Assembly: GCF_000768675.1 (NCBI RefSeq)
Contig: NZ_AVPI01000012.1
Span: forward strand, 142,650 to 206,649
Length of the DNA stretch: 64,000 nt
Reading direction: 5' to 3'
Source: Knoellia flava TL1
GTDB taxonomy: Bacteria > Actinomycetota > Actinomycetes > Actinomycetales > Dermatophilaceae
In this document: positions 19,672 to 29,588 of the stretch, in pieces
Layout: the number at the start of each line of letters is the position of its first letter
Numbering within the stretch: the first letter of the stretch is position 1
The notes under the pieces: model-generated
Seen by the model: the letters and a program-made list of their open reading frames with translations, nothing else
Database searches by the model: none
What the model was told of the DNA's origin: nothing
Made by a program: the position numbers and the translations under genes

Positions 19672-20595
19672 TCACTCGCCGAACAGTGGTGACCGGGCGA
19701 ACGGGGCGACGGTCGACAGGTAGGTCGGGGAACCGGTGAGCTTCGTCGGGGCCACACCGAGGTCGACGATCGGGGTGGTCGTCCCGGTCGCGTGCCCCAC
19801 GGCATACAGACGCACCGTGCCGGTGTCGCGGTCGATCCCGGCGACGAGGGTGCCCTGCCTGCCGCAACCGTCGGCGACGAGCGACTCGTGGGCGGCCCAC
19901 CCGCTCGTGCGGACCACCTTCACCACGGGCTTCATCGGCCTCGCGAGGGGGATCCGCACCGTGTAGAGCGCGCCACCGTTGGTGGTGACGAGGAACGTGT
20001 CGTACGTCGTGGTCTGGCTGTTGTGCGCCATCGCCCTGACCGAGGAGAAGCCGGGAGCGGACTCCTTCGCCGCGTAGCCACCCGCACGGACCTCCCAACG
20101 GTTGAGGGTGCCGTCGGATGCGAGGGCGTAGGTGCGGTGGTGCGAGGTCGCCTCGGTGGCGTTCAGCGGTGAGTACTGCACGATGGAGAGGGCCTTCATG
20201 GCGCCCCAGCCACTGCCGATCCGGGTGAAGGTGAGGCCACTCGGCGGCTTGGGCTGGTAGCGGTAGGCGTAGGTGTACAGCGAGTCGCCGAGGACGACGC
20301 TTCCTCGCGTCTCGGCGTCCGCGGGAACCACTGGTTCGATGATCGCGTCCGAGGCGAGCCTGGCGACACCCGGCGCGAAGACGGGTCCAGCGTCAAAGCG
20401 CGGTGGCGTCGACGTCACCGGCTGCGTCGCGGTGAACGTGGCGCTGCCCTGCCTCCCGTCCGGCGTGACCACGCCCACGCTGATCGAGCACCGCTTCGCG
20501 TCCTGCGCGCTGGCGTGCGCGTGAGGAAGCGCCGCCGCGGCCGACGCGACCCCGACGACTCCTGCCAGGCGGCCCAGTCGTGTGCGTGTGGACAT
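19672..20595 (-). CDS. Secreted protein of unknown function, tandem paralog A
   Basis: A 307-residue protein with an N-terminal signal peptide (Arg-rich start, hydrophobic core, cleavage near AHASA at about residue 33). It shares a long C-terminal pattern with the upstream gene product: LTxIG.GW..M, DGxLx[25 protein letters not shown] and LYAVGHA.GT. It also shares two conserved cysteines, near residue 38 (RC) and in DGCG, probably a disulfide. The short repeated strands with G-x-LY endings suggest a small beta-propeller (inference). I do not recognise the family. Confidence 0.7.
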   Translation of the reverse strand: MSTRTRLGRLAGVVGVASAAAALPHAHASAQDAKRCSISVGVVTPDGRQGSATFTATQPVTSTPPRFDAGPVFAPGVARLASDAIIEPVVPADAETRGSVVLGDSLYTYAYRYQPKPPSGLTFTRIGSGWGAMKALSIVQYSPLNATEATSHHRTYALASDGTLNRWEVRAGGYAAKESAPGFSSVRAMAHNSQTTTYDTFLVTTNGGALYTVRIPLARPMKPVVKVVRTSGWAAHESLVADGCGRQGTLVAGIDRDTGTVRLYAVGHATGTTTPIVDLGVAPTKLTGSPTYLSTVAPFARSPLFGE

Positions 20596-20671
20596 GGCCC
20601 CAACCCCTTGTGCCTCGGTTCCGGACGCCCATGTCCGAAGGAGGATTTTTTCACCTTGGCGCGGGCGCCGC

Positions 20672-21652
20672 TCATTCCCCGAACGGAGGAGGCTCGACAT
20701 CCGACCGCGGCGACGGCACACCCGGGGCACTGACCTTGTCCGGGAACGTGCCGGGCAGTCGGCCGAGACCCCGGATGACCGTGCTCGTGCCGATCGCGTG
20801 CCCGACGGCATACAGGTAGGCCAGTCCGGTGTCGTGGTCGACGCCGACGAGCACGGTCCCGTTGCCGCCGCAGACGTCGGCGATGAGGGTCTCGAGCCCC
20901 TGCCACGTCCCGGTGCGGACGACGGTGACCACGGGGCTCATCGGGGAGGCGATGGGGATGCGCACGGTGTAGAGCGCGCCGCCGCGCGTGTTCATGAGGA
21001 AGGTGTCGTAGGTCGCGGTCATGCTGATGAGCGTCATCGACTTCACCGACGCGAACCCCGCGAAGGACTCGTGACCCCGCCACGTCGTGCCCGACCTGAC
21101 CCACCGGTGGAGCGAGCCGTCGGCCTTGAGCCCGTAGAGGGTCGTCCGCGGAGTGGTGACGTCACGGTGGGCGTACTCCGCGACCTCCATCTCGCGCATC
21201 GTCGACCACCCTCCGCCGATCCGGGTGAGACGCGGGTCGCCGGGCTCGAGGACGGCATCATCGGTGTCGGCGTAGACGAAGTGGTGGAGCACGTCGCCGA
21301 GGACGACCCAGCCGTAGGTCTCGAAGGACTGCTCGTCGACCTGGTCGACGGACGTGCGCGACAGCAGCCGCGCGGCGCCGTCGGGGAAGACGTCGCGCAT
21401 CGAGGTGCGCGGTGGCCAGGCGGTCGGGACGCGGGTGCCGTCGTAGGAGCGCCAGAGGTGGTCACCGGTCGGGGTCACACCGACCGTGTCGATGATGCAG
21501 CGGTCGGGGCCGGTGCGCTGCGGCGTCGCCGCGCGAAGACCGCCGGCCGCGGCAGTGCCCGGCACGCAGAGCGTCGCGCACGCAATGGCGCCGGCCAGTC
21601 CTCCTGCCACTCCCCGTCGAACCAGCTGATCCCTGCGCGTCCGTGCCGACAT
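20672..21652 (-). CDS. Secreted protein of unknown function, tandem paralog B
   Basis: A 326-residue protein with a signal peptide ending near residue 36 (PGTAAAGG). From about residue 145 on it aligns with its downstream neighbour through [37 protein letters not shown] and [10 protein letters not shown], and both end in FGE. The cysteines in RC (near residue 52) and DVCG are conserved. The N-terminal thirds are more diverged. The 76-bp gap to the paralog suggests a duplicated pair in one transcript. Function is unknown; an extracellular binding protein is a guess. Confidence 0.7.
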   Translation of the reverse strand: MSARTRRDQLVRRGVAGGLAGAIACATLCVPGTAAAGGLRAATPQRTGPDRCIIDTVGVTPTGDHLWRSYDGTRVPTAWPPRTSMRDVFPDGAARLLSRTSVDQVDEQSFETYGWVVLGDVLHHFVYADTDDAVLEPGDPRLTRIGGGWSTMREMEVAEYAHRDVTTPRTTLYGLKADGSLHRWVRSGTTWRGHESFAGFASVKSMTLISMTATYDTFLMNTRGGALYTVRIPIASPMSPVVTVVRTGTWQGLETLIADVCGGNGTVLVGVDHDTGLAYLYAVGHAIGTSTVIRGLGRLPGTFPDKVSAPGVPSPRSDVEPPPFGE

Positions 21653-21735
21653 CGGCTCCTCCTGTGCCCGTCGTACCCCAGTCCATCGACGGTACTCCCG
21701 CCGGACGGCATACAGGGGGGGTTCAGGTGCGCCCG

Positions 21736-21741
21736 TAAGAT
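21736..21741 (+). promoter_or_regulatory. ispH: -10 box, probable leaderless start of ispH
   Basis: TAAGAT ends 7 nt before the ATG at 21749, and no good ribosome-binding site is present. A GTATGCCG-type octamer lies at 21706-21713. Confidence 0.5.
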
Positions 21742-21748
21742 GGGAAGC

Positions 21749-22774
21749 ATGACCGCCACGACTGACCAGGCCACCAAGCGCGTGCTCCTCGCCGCGCCCC
21801 GCGGCTACTGCGCCGGGGTCGACCGGGCCGTCGTCACGGTGGAGAAGGCGCTCGACCTCTACGGCGCACCGGTCTACGTGCGCAAGGAGATCGTCCACAA
21901 CAAGCACGTCGTGACGACACTGGAGAAGCGCGGCGCGATCTTCGTCGAGGAGACCGACGAGGTCCCCGAGGGCGCCACGGTGATCTTCTCGGCGCACGGC
22001 GTCGCCCCGGTCGTCCACGAGGAGGCCAAGGCGCTCGGGCTCAAGACGATCGATGCGACCTGCCCGCTCGTCACCAAGGTGCACCGCGAGGCAGTGCGGT
22101 TCGCCAGCGACGACTACGACATCCTGCTCATCGGCCACGAGGGTCACGAGGAGGTCGTCGGCACGGCGGGCGAGGCGCCCGAGCACATCACCCTCGTCGA
22201 CGGTCCCGACGACGTCGACAACGTCGAGGTCCGCGACCCCGACAAGGTCGTGTGGCTCTCCCAGACCACGCTCTCGGTCGACGAGACGATGGAGACCGTG
22301 CGTCGGCTGCGCGAGAAGTTCCCCGCGCTGCAGGACCCGCCCAGCGACGACATCTGCTACGCCACCCAGAACCGCCAGCTCGCGGTGAAGCACATGGCCC
22401 CCGAGTGCGACCTCATGATCGTCGTCGGCTCGCGCAACTCTTCGAACTCGGTGCGGCTCGTCGAGGTAGCGCTCGAGCACGGCTCGAAGGCCGGCCACCT
22501 CGTGGACTACGCCGAGGAGATCGACGACACGTGGCTCGAGGGTGTCCGCACGGTCGGGGTGACCTCGGGTGCGTCCGTGCCGGAGATCCTCGTGCGCGGA
22601 GTCCTCGACTACCTCGTGGGTCACGGCTTCGAGGACGTCAAGCCCGTCGTGGCGGCCGAGGAGTCGCTCATGTTCTCGCTCCCCAACGAGATCCGTCGTG
22701 ACCTCAAGGCCGCGGGCATGTCCGACAAGATGCGCCACGACGGCTCGTTCGCCGAGGCCGGATCGCTGCACTGA
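21749..22774 (+). CDS. ispH: 4-hydroxy-3-methylbut-2-enyl diphosphate reductase
   Basis: A 341-residue [4Fe-4S] enzyme, the last step of the MEP isoprenoid pathway, forming IPP and DMAPP. The three cluster cysteines are visible: Cys21 in PRGYCAGV, Cys105 in [11 protein letters not shown] and Cys203 in [11 protein letters not shown]. The catalytic TQNR segment and [10 protein letters not shown] are conserved. An in-frame ATG at 21740 would add three residues. It stands alone, followed by a strong hairpin shared with the converging frnE-like gene. Confidence 0.96.
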   Translation: MTATTDQATKRVLLAAPRGYCAGVDRAVVTVEKALDLYGAPVYVRKEIVHNKHVVTTLEKRGAIFVEETDEVPEGATVIFSAHGVAPVVHEEAKALGLKTIDATCPLVTKVHREAVRFASDDYDILLIGHEGHEEVVGTAGEAPEHITLVDGPDDVDNVEVRDPDKVVWLSQTTLSVDETMETVRRLREKFPALQDPPSDDICYATQNRQLAVKHMAPECDLMIVVGSRNSSNSVRLVEVALEHGSKAGHLVDYAEEIDDTWLEGVRTVGVTSGASVPEILVRGVLDYLVGHGFEDVKPVVAAEESLMFSLPNEIRRDLKAAGMSDKMRHDGSFAEAGSLH

Positions 22775-22786
22775 CGGTCGTCCGTT

Positions 22787-22836
22787 GACGTGCTGAGGGC
22801 GCGGCCCCCCTGTGGGTGCTGCGCCCTCAGCACGTC
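22787..22836. terminator. 16-bp bidirectional terminator between ispH and frnE-like gene
   Basis: GACGTGCTGAGGGCGC (22787-22802) pairs perfectly with 22821-22836 around an 18-nt loop, between two converging genes. Confidence 0.75.
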
Positions 22837-22859
22837 TGCGGTGCGCGATCGGGTGCGCG

Positions 22860-23576
22860 TCAGACCGGGCAGCCGTCCGGTCCGCAGGCCGCGTCGCCCT
22901 CCGCGCCAGTGGCGCCGGGGGCGCTCACCATCGTCAGCGGGTGAGCCTCGCCCCAGGCCTGGTCGAGCACCTGCGTGAAGAGCTCGGTGGGTTGCGCGCC
23001 GCTCACGCCGTACTTCTCGTCGACGACGAAGAAGGGGACGCCCGAGATGCCGTAGCGCTGCGCCTGTGCGATGTCGTCCCGGACGGACTCGGCGAAGGTG
23101 CCGTCGGCGAGGGCCGAGCGGACCTCGCCGGCGTCGAGCCCGATGGACGTCCCGAGGCGGACGAGGGTCTCGACGTCGCCGATGTCCTCGCCGTGCTCGA
23201 AGTGCGCGGACAGGAGGGCCTCCTTGGCCTCGTCCTGGCGGCCATGGCTCGCGGCGAGGTGGATGAGCTCGTGCCCAAGCAGGCTGTTGGCGACGACGAG
23301 GGAGTCGAAGTCGTAGGCGAGCCCTTCGCCCGCGGCCACCTCCGCGACGTGGTCGAACATCTGGCGCACCTGCTCGCGCGGCATGCCCTTGCGCGTCGCG
23401 AGGTAGTCCAGCTCGGTGCCGTCGTAGTGCTCCGGCAGCGACGGGTCGAGCTGGTAGCTGTGCCACGTCACCTCGACCGACTCGCGGTGCGGGAACCGAG
23501 CGAGGGCGCTCTCGAAGCGGCGCTTGCCGATGTAGCACCACGGGCAGGCGATGTCGGACCAGATGTCAACCTTCAT
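22860..23576 (-). CDS. DsbA-family oxidoreductase, FrnE-like
   Basis: A 238-residue thioredoxin-fold protein. The redox motif CPWC is at Cys11-Cys14 immediately after the first strand, with a helical insertion and the cis-proline segment GVPFFVVDEKYGVSGAQ near residues 185-201, all typical of the FrnE/DsbA_oxidored family. No signal peptide is present, so it acts in the cytosol, probably in thiol-disulfide exchange or isomerisation. The last residues contain an extra CGPDGC pair, an occasional feature of the family. No clear ribosome-binding site precedes the ATG; a TTG 18 bp upstream is an alternative start. Confidence 0.9.
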   Translation of the reverse strand: MKVDIWSDIACPWCYIGKRRFESALARFPHRESVEVTWHSYQLDPSLPEHYDGTELDYLATRKGMPREQVRQMFDHVAEVAAGEGLAYDFDSLVVANSLLGHELIHLAASHGRQDEAKEALLSAHFEHGEDIGDVETLVRLGTSIGLDAGEVRSALADGTFAESVRDDIAQAQRYGISGVPFFVVDEKYGVSGAQPTELFTQVLDQAWGEAHPLTMVSAPGATGAEGDAACGPDGCPV

Positions 23577-23666
23577 GAGAAGTTGAACCGTCAAGGACTG
23601 TGGAGTGTTCCCCCCGCCGTATGCCGGCCGCGCACCGTTGCGCGTTCGCCCTCGCCGCCATCGACC

Positions 23667-24440
23667 TCAGTCACGCTCGATGAGGGCGGCGAGTCCGTCG
23701 AGGGTGCGGGCCAGCCCGAAGGTCCATGCGGCGGCCTCGCTCCAGGCGGAGCCGTGTGCCTCTCCGGCGGCGGCGCCTATGCGGGTCGCGCGCGGGTAGG
23801 CCGTCGGGTCGAGCGCCCGCTCGAGGACGGGCTGGTTGGCGGCCCACCACTGCTCGTCGCTCATCGCGGTGTCGGTCGTGGCCCGTCGGGCGTCGTGGGC
23901 CGACCGGGCGTGGGACTGCACGAAACCGAGCAGGTAGGTGAGGGCCGCGTCGGTGTCGACGTCGGAGAGTCCGCTGCCGTCGAGGGCGGAGAGCTCGTGC
24001 TCGTACTTCGCCATTACCCCCGGGCCGAGCGGGGGCCGGCTGAGCGCGGCGACCTCGGTGAGCCACGGGTGGGTGGTGAGCAGCTCGAGGTTCGACTCCG
24101 CGACGGAGGTGAGCCGGCTGCGCCACCGCGACCGCCCCCACGCAGGACGGGGCATCTGCGCGTAGAGCGCGTCGACCATGAGGTCGAGCAGCTCAGCCTT
24201 GCCCGGGACGTAGGTGTAGACCGACATCGCCGAGACCCCGACGCGCTGGGCGACGGCTCGCATCGTCACGGCGCCGAGGCCTTCCTCGTCGGCGAGCGAG
24301 AGAGCTGCATCGACGACCTGCGCCACGGTCACGGACCGTCCCGGACCCTTGCGCGGCTGGGCGGAGGGGTCGCCCCAGAGCAGTGCGAGCGTCCGGCTCG
24401 GCTCACCGGCGCCGGTGCTGCGGGTCCTCGGAGGCGTCAC
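23667..24440 (-). CDS. TetR-family transcriptional regulator
   Basis: A 257-residue repressor. The helix-turn-helix lies at about residues 38-85 (AVTMRAVAQRVGVSAMSVYTYVPGKAELLDLMVD), and the larger C-terminal ligand domain resembles the TetR_C_1 type. About 35 basic residues precede the DNA-binding domain. It is divergent from a VOC-family gene and the shared 89-bp region carries a palindrome, so self-regulation and control of the VOC gene are likely. The start is taken at GTG 24440; no Shine-Dalgarno sequence is visible, and the ligand is unknown. Confidence 0.88.
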   Translation of the reverse strand: MTPPRTRSTGAGEPSRTLALLWGDPSAQPRKGPGRSVTVAQVVDAALSLADEEGLGAVTMRAVAQRVGVSAMSVYTYVPGKAELLDLMVDALYAQMPRPAWGRSRWRSRLTSVAESNLELLTTHPWLTEVAALSRPPLGPGVMAKYEHELSALDGSGLSDVDTDAALTYLLGFVQSHARSAHDARRATTDTAMSDEQWWAANQPVLERALDPTAYPRATRIGAAAGEAHGSAWSEAAAWTFGLARTLDGLAALIERD

Positions 24441-24464
24441 GGGAACAATCGTGGCACACAGGCG

Positions 24465-24494
24465 TTGTACGTCGTACACCGTACTGCGTACACT
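24465..24494 (+). promoter_or_regulatory. VOC gene promoter overlapped by TetR-type operator palindromes
   Basis: TTGTAC (24465-24470), an 18-bp spacer and TACACT (24489-24494) form the promoter. It is covered by the palindrome TGTACG-T-CGTACA (24466-24478) and a second GTAC-TGC-GTAC (24481-24491). A repressor here would block the polymerase and also the divergent regulator gene. Confidence 0.6.
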
Positions 24495-24529
24495 GAAGCG
24501 AACGCAGTCATCCACGACAGGAGAGCGCC

Positions 24530-24931
24530 TTGCGCATCACCGACTCCGCCATTTCCCTCAACGTCCCCGACGTCGAGGCCTCCGCCGCCTGGGTGCGCGA
24601 GCACCTGGGCTTCACCGAGGCGATGGCCGCCGACGGGTTCGCCTCGCTGGCGCACGAGGACGCCGGCATGAACCTCATCTACCTGCGGACCGAACTGCCG
24701 ACGTTCAAGCCGGCAGCGGCCGCGGGTCGCGCCGACGGCCTGCTCGTGGTCTTCACGGTCGAGGACATCGACGCCGACTACGCGCGCCTCGTCGACGCCG
24801 GCGTCGAGGTCGTCACGCCCATCGAGACCGAGCCGTGGGGTGAGCGCTACTTCCAGATGACCGACCCCAACGGCGTCGTCTACCAGCTCGTCCAGTGGGT
24901 CGAGCCGACCGACCCGCAGTACGCGCAGTGA
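24530..24931 (+). CDS. VOC (glyoxalase/bleomycin resistance) superfamily protein
   Basis: A 133-residue single-domain pair of beta-alpha-beta-beta-beta motifs. ISLNVPDVEASAAWVREHLGF at the start and YFQMTDPNGVVYQLVQW at the end are typical. VOC members are metal-dependent lyases, dioxygenases or antibiotic-binding proteins; which applies here is unknown. The TTG start is fixed by an AGGAG ribosome-binding site 6 nt upstream. It is controlled from a promoter overlapped by palindromes, facing the TetR gene. Confidence 0.85.
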   Translation: MRITDSAISLNVPDVEASAAWVREHLGFTEAMAADGFASLAHEDAGMNLIYLRTELPTFKPAAAAGRADGLLVVFTVEDIDADYARLVDAGVEVVTPIETEPWGERYFQMTDPNGVVYQLVQWVEPTDPQYAQ

Positions 24932-24941
24932 CCGCCTGAAC

Positions 24942-25034
24942 CACTTCTTGCCCCGCTGCGACACGTCGGTCGAGCGTTGCCGCGACTGTCGCAACGGGGC
25001 AAGAAGTCGGTGTCGCAACGGGGCAAGAAGTCGC
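24942..25034. repeat. Inverted repeat with a duplicated right arm
   Basis: The left arm 24943-24963 pairs with 24987-25007 (20 of 21 positions). The right arm unit of 24 nt (24987-25010) is repeated directly at 25011-25034 with one base change. The element lies between converging VOC and rmuC genes, so it probably serves as terminator. Its arms match those of the element at 1509-1583 at 15-16 positions. Confidence 0.7.
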
Positions 25035-25053
25035 GGTGTGAGCGGGGACGTCG

Positions 25054-26247
25054 CTATCCCGCGCGGGAGTCCGAGCCGGCGTCGGAGGCCGTCCCTGCCT
25101 CGGGCAGGAGCTCGGGTCGTGCGTCCTGCGCTGAGACGGCCTCGAGCAGCTCGACGGCGGTGAGCACCCGCGGCCCGGTCTGGAGCGGCGGCAGGTCCGG
25201 CAGGTCGTCGCTGACGAGCTCGAGGTCCTGCATCCGCCGCGCCGTGACGAGGACGCGCGACTCGAGCGCCCCGACGAACTGGTTGTAGCTCTCGACCGTC
25301 GCGTGGAGCGAGCGCCCCATCTTGGCGGCGTGCGTGCCGAGGGTGGCGAGGCGGCGGTAGAGCTCCTGCCCCAGTGCGAGCAGCTCGCGTGCGCTCGCCG
25401 ACAGCGCGTCCTGCTGCCAGCCGAAGGCGACGGTGCGCAGCAGGGCCAGCAGGGCGCCGGGACCGACGAGAACGACCCGCTCGGTCATCGCCCGCTCGTG
25501 CAGCCCGGGGTCGGCCGCGAGGGCGGCGGCGAGCATCGCGTCGCTGGGCACGAAGCAGACGACCATCTCGGGCGTCGCGTCGAACGCCGCCCAGTAGTCC
25601 TTGGCCGAGAGCGTCTGCACGTGCTGGCGCAGCGCTCGGGCGTGGTCGCGCAGGAGCTCGGTGCGCTCGTCGTCGCCGAGGTCCTCGGTCTGGGCGTCGA
25701 GGAAGGCGGCCATGGGCGCCTTGGCGTCGATGACGAGCGAGCGGTCGCCGGGCAGCCGCACGACGACGTCGGGACGGACCTCGCGGTCGTGACGACCCCG
25801 GGCGCGCACCTGCTCCTCGAAGTCGCAGCGCGCGAGCATGCCCGACGTCTCCAGGACGCGTCGCAGCTGCACCTCGCCCCACGACCCGCGCACGGACGAC
25901 GACCGGAGCGAGCCCGCGAGCGACTGCGTCTGGCGGCCGAGCTGCTGGGCCTCGGACTCGACGCGCCCCATGACCGCACGGATCGCACCGAACTGCTCGA
26001 CCCTGTCGCGCTCGAGCACGCCGACCTGGCGCTCGACCCGGCCGAGCGCGTCGCGCAGGGGAGCGAGCAGCGAGGCGGTCTCGAGGTCCTCGGCCAGCGA
26101 GGCCTCGAGATCGACGACCCGCTCGCGCAGCAGGTCGCGCTCGGTGGCCACGGAAGCCGCGCGGACGGCATACGACTGCCGGAGGAGGAGCCAGGCCGCC
26201 AGGGCACCGAGAACGATGCCGCCCACCAACGCGATCCACGGGTTCAT
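25054..26247 (-). CDS. rmuC: DNA recombination protein RmuC
   Basis: A 397-residue protein with an N-terminal membrane helix (residues about 3-22), a coiled coil at about 30-110, and the RmuC nuclease-like domain. The latter has SSSVRGSWGEVQLRRVLE and the PD-(D/E)xK-type core RPDVVVRLPG...LVIDAKAP. It is thought to limit DNA inversions and rearrangements in E. coli; the biochemical activity is not established. The C-terminal 40 residues are acidic. It is a single gene divergent from the NUDIX gene. Confidence 0.9.
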   Translation of the reverse strand: MNPWIALVGGIVLGALAAWLLLRQSYAVRAASVATERDLLRERVVDLEASLAEDLETASLLAPLRDALGRVERQVGVLERDRVEQFGAIRAVMGRVESEAQQLGRQTQSLAGSLRSSSVRGSWGEVQLRRVLETSGMLARCDFEEQVRARGRHDREVRPDVVVRLPGDRSLVIDAKAPMAAFLDAQTEDLGDDERTELLRDHARALRQHVQTLSAKDYWAAFDATPEMVVCFVPSDAMLAAALAADPGLHERAMTERVVLVGPGALLALLRTVAFGWQQDALSASARELLALGQELYRRLATLGTHAAKMGRSLHATVESYNQFVGALESRVLVTARRMQDLELVSDDLPDLPPLQTGPRVLTAVELLEAVSAQDARPELLPEAGTASDAGSDSRAG

Positions 26248-26289
26248 GGGGCACACCGTGCCACGCGGTGCCGACAACGCCTCGCAGGC

Positions 26290-26295
26290 TAGCCT
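26290..26295 (+). promoter_or_regulatory. -10 box, probable leaderless start of NUDIX gene
   Basis: TAGCCT ends 6 nt before the ATG at 26302. No ribosome-binding site is present. Confidence 0.45.
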
Positions 26296-26301
26296 CGGTG
26301 C

Positions 26302-26835
26302 ATGGCCGATGCTGGGGAGACCGACACCGCGACCGAGTCACGCCGCCATGCCGCCATCAACATCCTCAACTCGCGGCTGCCGCGCAAGCGCAACATCGCC
26401 CAGGGGCTGCTGCGCAACGAGGACGGCGAGGTGCTCCTGTGCGAGCTCGCCTACAAGGGGGAGTGGGACCTGCCGGGAGGCGTCGTCGACCCCAAGGAGT
26501 CCCCGGCCGCGTGCGTCGTGCGCGAGATCAGCGAGGAGCTCGGGGTCGCCGTCGGCGTCGACGGGCTCTCCGCGGTCAACTGGCTGCCGCCGTGGCGGGG
26601 CTGGGACGACGCCGTGCTCTTCCTCTTCGACCTCGGGGCGGTCGAGCGCAGCTTCGTCGACGGGCTCACGCTGCTGCGGCGGGAGATCAGGGCGGTCCAC
26701 TGGGTCGCGCCCGCCGACCTGGCCGACCACGTCGCGCCGTACACCGCGCGGATGCTGGAGCGGGTCCTGGACGGCGGCTCCACGGCATACCCGATCTATC
26801 TCGAGAACAGCGAGACGCCCGGCGGCATGGGGTGA
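26302..26835 (+). CDS. NUDIX hydrolase
   Basis: A 177-residue pyrophosphohydrolase. The Nudix box spans residues 60-82 with the pattern G-x5-E-x7-REISEELG, so metal-binding residues are intact. The N-terminal 30 residues contain NILNSRLPRKRN, a segment seen in a particular actinobacterial subgroup. The substrate is a nucleoside diphosphate derivative of unknown kind. Its stop overlaps the GTG of the next small membrane-protein gene (GTGA), so the two are coupled. Confidence 0.88.
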   Translation: MADAGETDTATESRRHAAINILNSRLPRKRNIAQGLLRNEDGEVLLCELAYKGEWDLPGGVVDPKESPAACVVREISEELGVAVGVDGLSAVNWLPPWRGWDDAVLFLFDLGAVERSFVDGLTLLRREIRAVHWVAPADLADHVAPYTARMLERVLDGGSTAYPIYLENSETPGGMG

Positions 26836-27056
26836 GCGGCGGGAGGTTCCTCGCCCTCCTGGCGGGGCTGCTCGGCGTCGCGTTCGTCCTCGTGTGGGTG
26901 CTCGTCAGCGTGGCCGCGCTCGTCTACGCCCTCACCAACGAGGACGGCGGGTCGGCGGGTACGTATGCCGGGCTGGCGGTCGCCGGCCTCGCCGTGGGGG
27001 CGCTCGCGGGGTGGGGCGTCCGTCGCGTGGCGAGGGCACGCCGGCCGCCCCGGTAG
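26832..27056 (+). CDS. Small two-helix membrane protein of unknown function
   Basis: A 74-residue protein with two hydrophobic helices at about residues 6-33 and 44-62, separated by a short acidic-glycine turn (NEDGGSAG), and a basic C-terminus (RRVARARRPPR), so both ends probably lie in the cytosol. I do not recognise the family. It is translationally coupled to the NUDIX gene and ends 12 bp before ychF. Confidence 0.6.
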   Translation: MSGGRFLALLAGLLGVAFVLVWVLVSVAALVYALTNEDGGSAGTYAGLAVAGLAVGALAGWGVRRVARARRPPR

Positions 27057-27068
27057 ACTCCTGTCCCC

Positions 27069-28154
<1,086 letters not shown>

Positions 28155-28172
28155 CCGTCGGGTTCGGTCGAC

Positions 28173-28218
28173 AAGGTCCCACAGAACGCGGCATGGAGGT
28201 CGCGATCCGTGGGACCTT
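28173..28218. terminator. Inverted repeat between ychF and beta-lactamase-like gene
   Basis: AAGGTCCCAC (28173-28182) pairs with GTGGGACCTT (28209-28218), with a 26-nt loop, between convergent genes. A GTATGCCG octamer follows directly at 28222-28229. The rest of the gap holds a (GTCGGC)n-like run at 28234-28262. Confidence 0.6.
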
Positions 28219-28276
28219 CTTGTATGCCGGTGGGTCGTCGGCGTCGGCGTCGGCGTCGTCGGAGTCGCCAGGGTCA

Positions 28277-29446
28277 TCAGTCGAGGAGCCTGGCGGCGGT
28301 GACGAGCTGGCGGACGAAGGGGTGCGCGTCGACCTTCGACGGGACGAGGATCGCAATCGACAGCTGCTGCTCGGGGTAGACGGCGACCACGCTGCGATAG
28401 CCGGGCATGGCGCCGACGTGGCCGATCCCGTCCATGCCGAAGTTCTGCCAGTAGTCGTCGGCGAAGTTGATGGTCCCCAGTCCGTAGTGCTGGTCCTCGG
28501 TGAATTTGGTCATCTCGGCGACCGACTCCGGGTGCAGCTGCAGGCCGCCGTAGAGCGCGCAGCCCCACCGCGCCAACGACTCCGCATCCCCGGCGCCGGC
28601 GCCGGCACCGCCCAGGGCGCCGACGCACGAGCGGAAGGGGATCCACGTGCGGTCCCGGATGGCCTGCGGCAGCGACTCGTCCGCGCCGGGCGCGGCCAGC
28701 GGTGGAGACATCGTCTGAGGGTCCTGGATCACGAGGCGCTCGAGACCGAGCGGATGCCACAGGTCGCGCTCGAGGAGGGTGGCGAGGTCCGCGCCCCCGA
28801 CCTTGGCGGCGAGGAGACCGAGGAGCGCGTAGTTCCCGTCGGCGTACCGGTAGTCCCCGCCCGGAGCCGTGCTCGGTGTCTTCGAGGTGGCGAGGAGCTG
28901 CTCGGGGGTCCAGCGGGTGTCAGGCTTGGCTGCGACGGCCTCGAAGTCCCAGCTCCCGCGGATCCCGGAGCGTTGGCTGAGCAGCTGACGCACGGTCGCA
29001 CCGTTCGAGAGCAGGGGAGAGCCGAGGTAGGTGGAGGCGGGCCGGTCGAGGTCGACCTTGCCCCGCTCCGCGAGGAGCATGACCTCGGCGGCGACGAAGG
29101 TCATCGTGATCTCGCCCAGCGCCATCCCGGCCCGAGCGTCGAGCGTCGCGCCGGCCCCGTCGACCCCGCTGGCCGAGCTCCACACCCCCCTGGGCGTGAC
29201 CACCGCAGCAGTGACGCCCTTGACGAAGCCCTCCTGCACCCAGCGGCTGAGCTCTCGGCGCAGCGCGAGGACCTCCTCGGACGGCAGCTTCTCATTCTGG
29301 ATGGCCGGCCACGGGAGCCCGGTGGAGTCGGAGGCGGACGTCGACGGCGAGCTTGTCGGGCCGACCTTCGGCTCGTCCGTGGAGCAGCCGACGACCATCC
29401 CGGTGAGCAGCAGAACCGTCAGGCAGATGCGCGGCAGATGTTTCAT
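28277..29446 (-). CDS. Beta-lactamase-fold (class C type) lipoprotein lacking catalytic residues
   Basis: A 389-residue lipoprotein: the signal peptide ends at Cys21 (MVVGC), followed by a Ser/Thr-rich linker. The rest matches the serine beta-lactamase/D-Ala-D-Ala carboxypeptidase-like fold, with AERGKVDLDRPASTYL, LLSQRSGI and a C-terminal HVGAMPGYRS. However, the expected S-x-x-K is replaced by E112-I-T-M115 in ALGEITMTFVAA, and the Y-x-N motif by Y201-A-D203. The H343-x-G motif is kept. It is probably a surface pseudo-enzyme, perhaps peptidoglycan-binding (inference). A GGAGG site precedes the ATG. Confidence 0.8.
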   Translation of the reverse strand: MKHLPRICLTVLLLTGMVVGCSTDEPKVGPTSSPSTSASDSTGLPWPAIQNEKLPSEEVLALRRELSRWVQEGFVKGVTAAVVTPRGVWSSASGVDGAGATLDARAGMALGEITMTFVAAEVMLLAERGKVDLDRPASTYLGSPLLSNGATVRQLLSQRSGIRGSWDFEAVAAKPDTRWTPEQLLATSKTPSTAPGGDYRYADGNYALLGLLAAKVGGADLATLLERDLWHPLGLERLVIQDPQTMSPPLAAPGADESLPQAIRDRTWIPFRSCVGALGGAGAGAGDAESLARWGCALYGGLQLHPESVAEMTKFTEDQHYGLGTINFADDYWQNFGMDGIGHVGAMPGYRSVVAVYPEQQLSIAILVPSKVDAHPFVRQLVTAARLLD

Positions 29447-29588
29447 GGCCGACCTCCGTCTCGAGGCTACGCCCGGGCTCGTCGCCTGTCCGGTCCCTGG
29501 AGAAGCGTGACGGGTGACGCCTTCGCGAGGACCCCGACGGGTGCGCCGGGCCCCGGGAGCGGGGCGGAAGGGATACAAGCGTCCTGCG

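Noticed and set aside
28234..28262. GTCGGC-type short tandem repeat, considered as CRISPR or coding microsatellite
   Set aside because: Units are 3-6 bp without spacers and the tract lies in the gap behind ychF; it looks like simple sequence.
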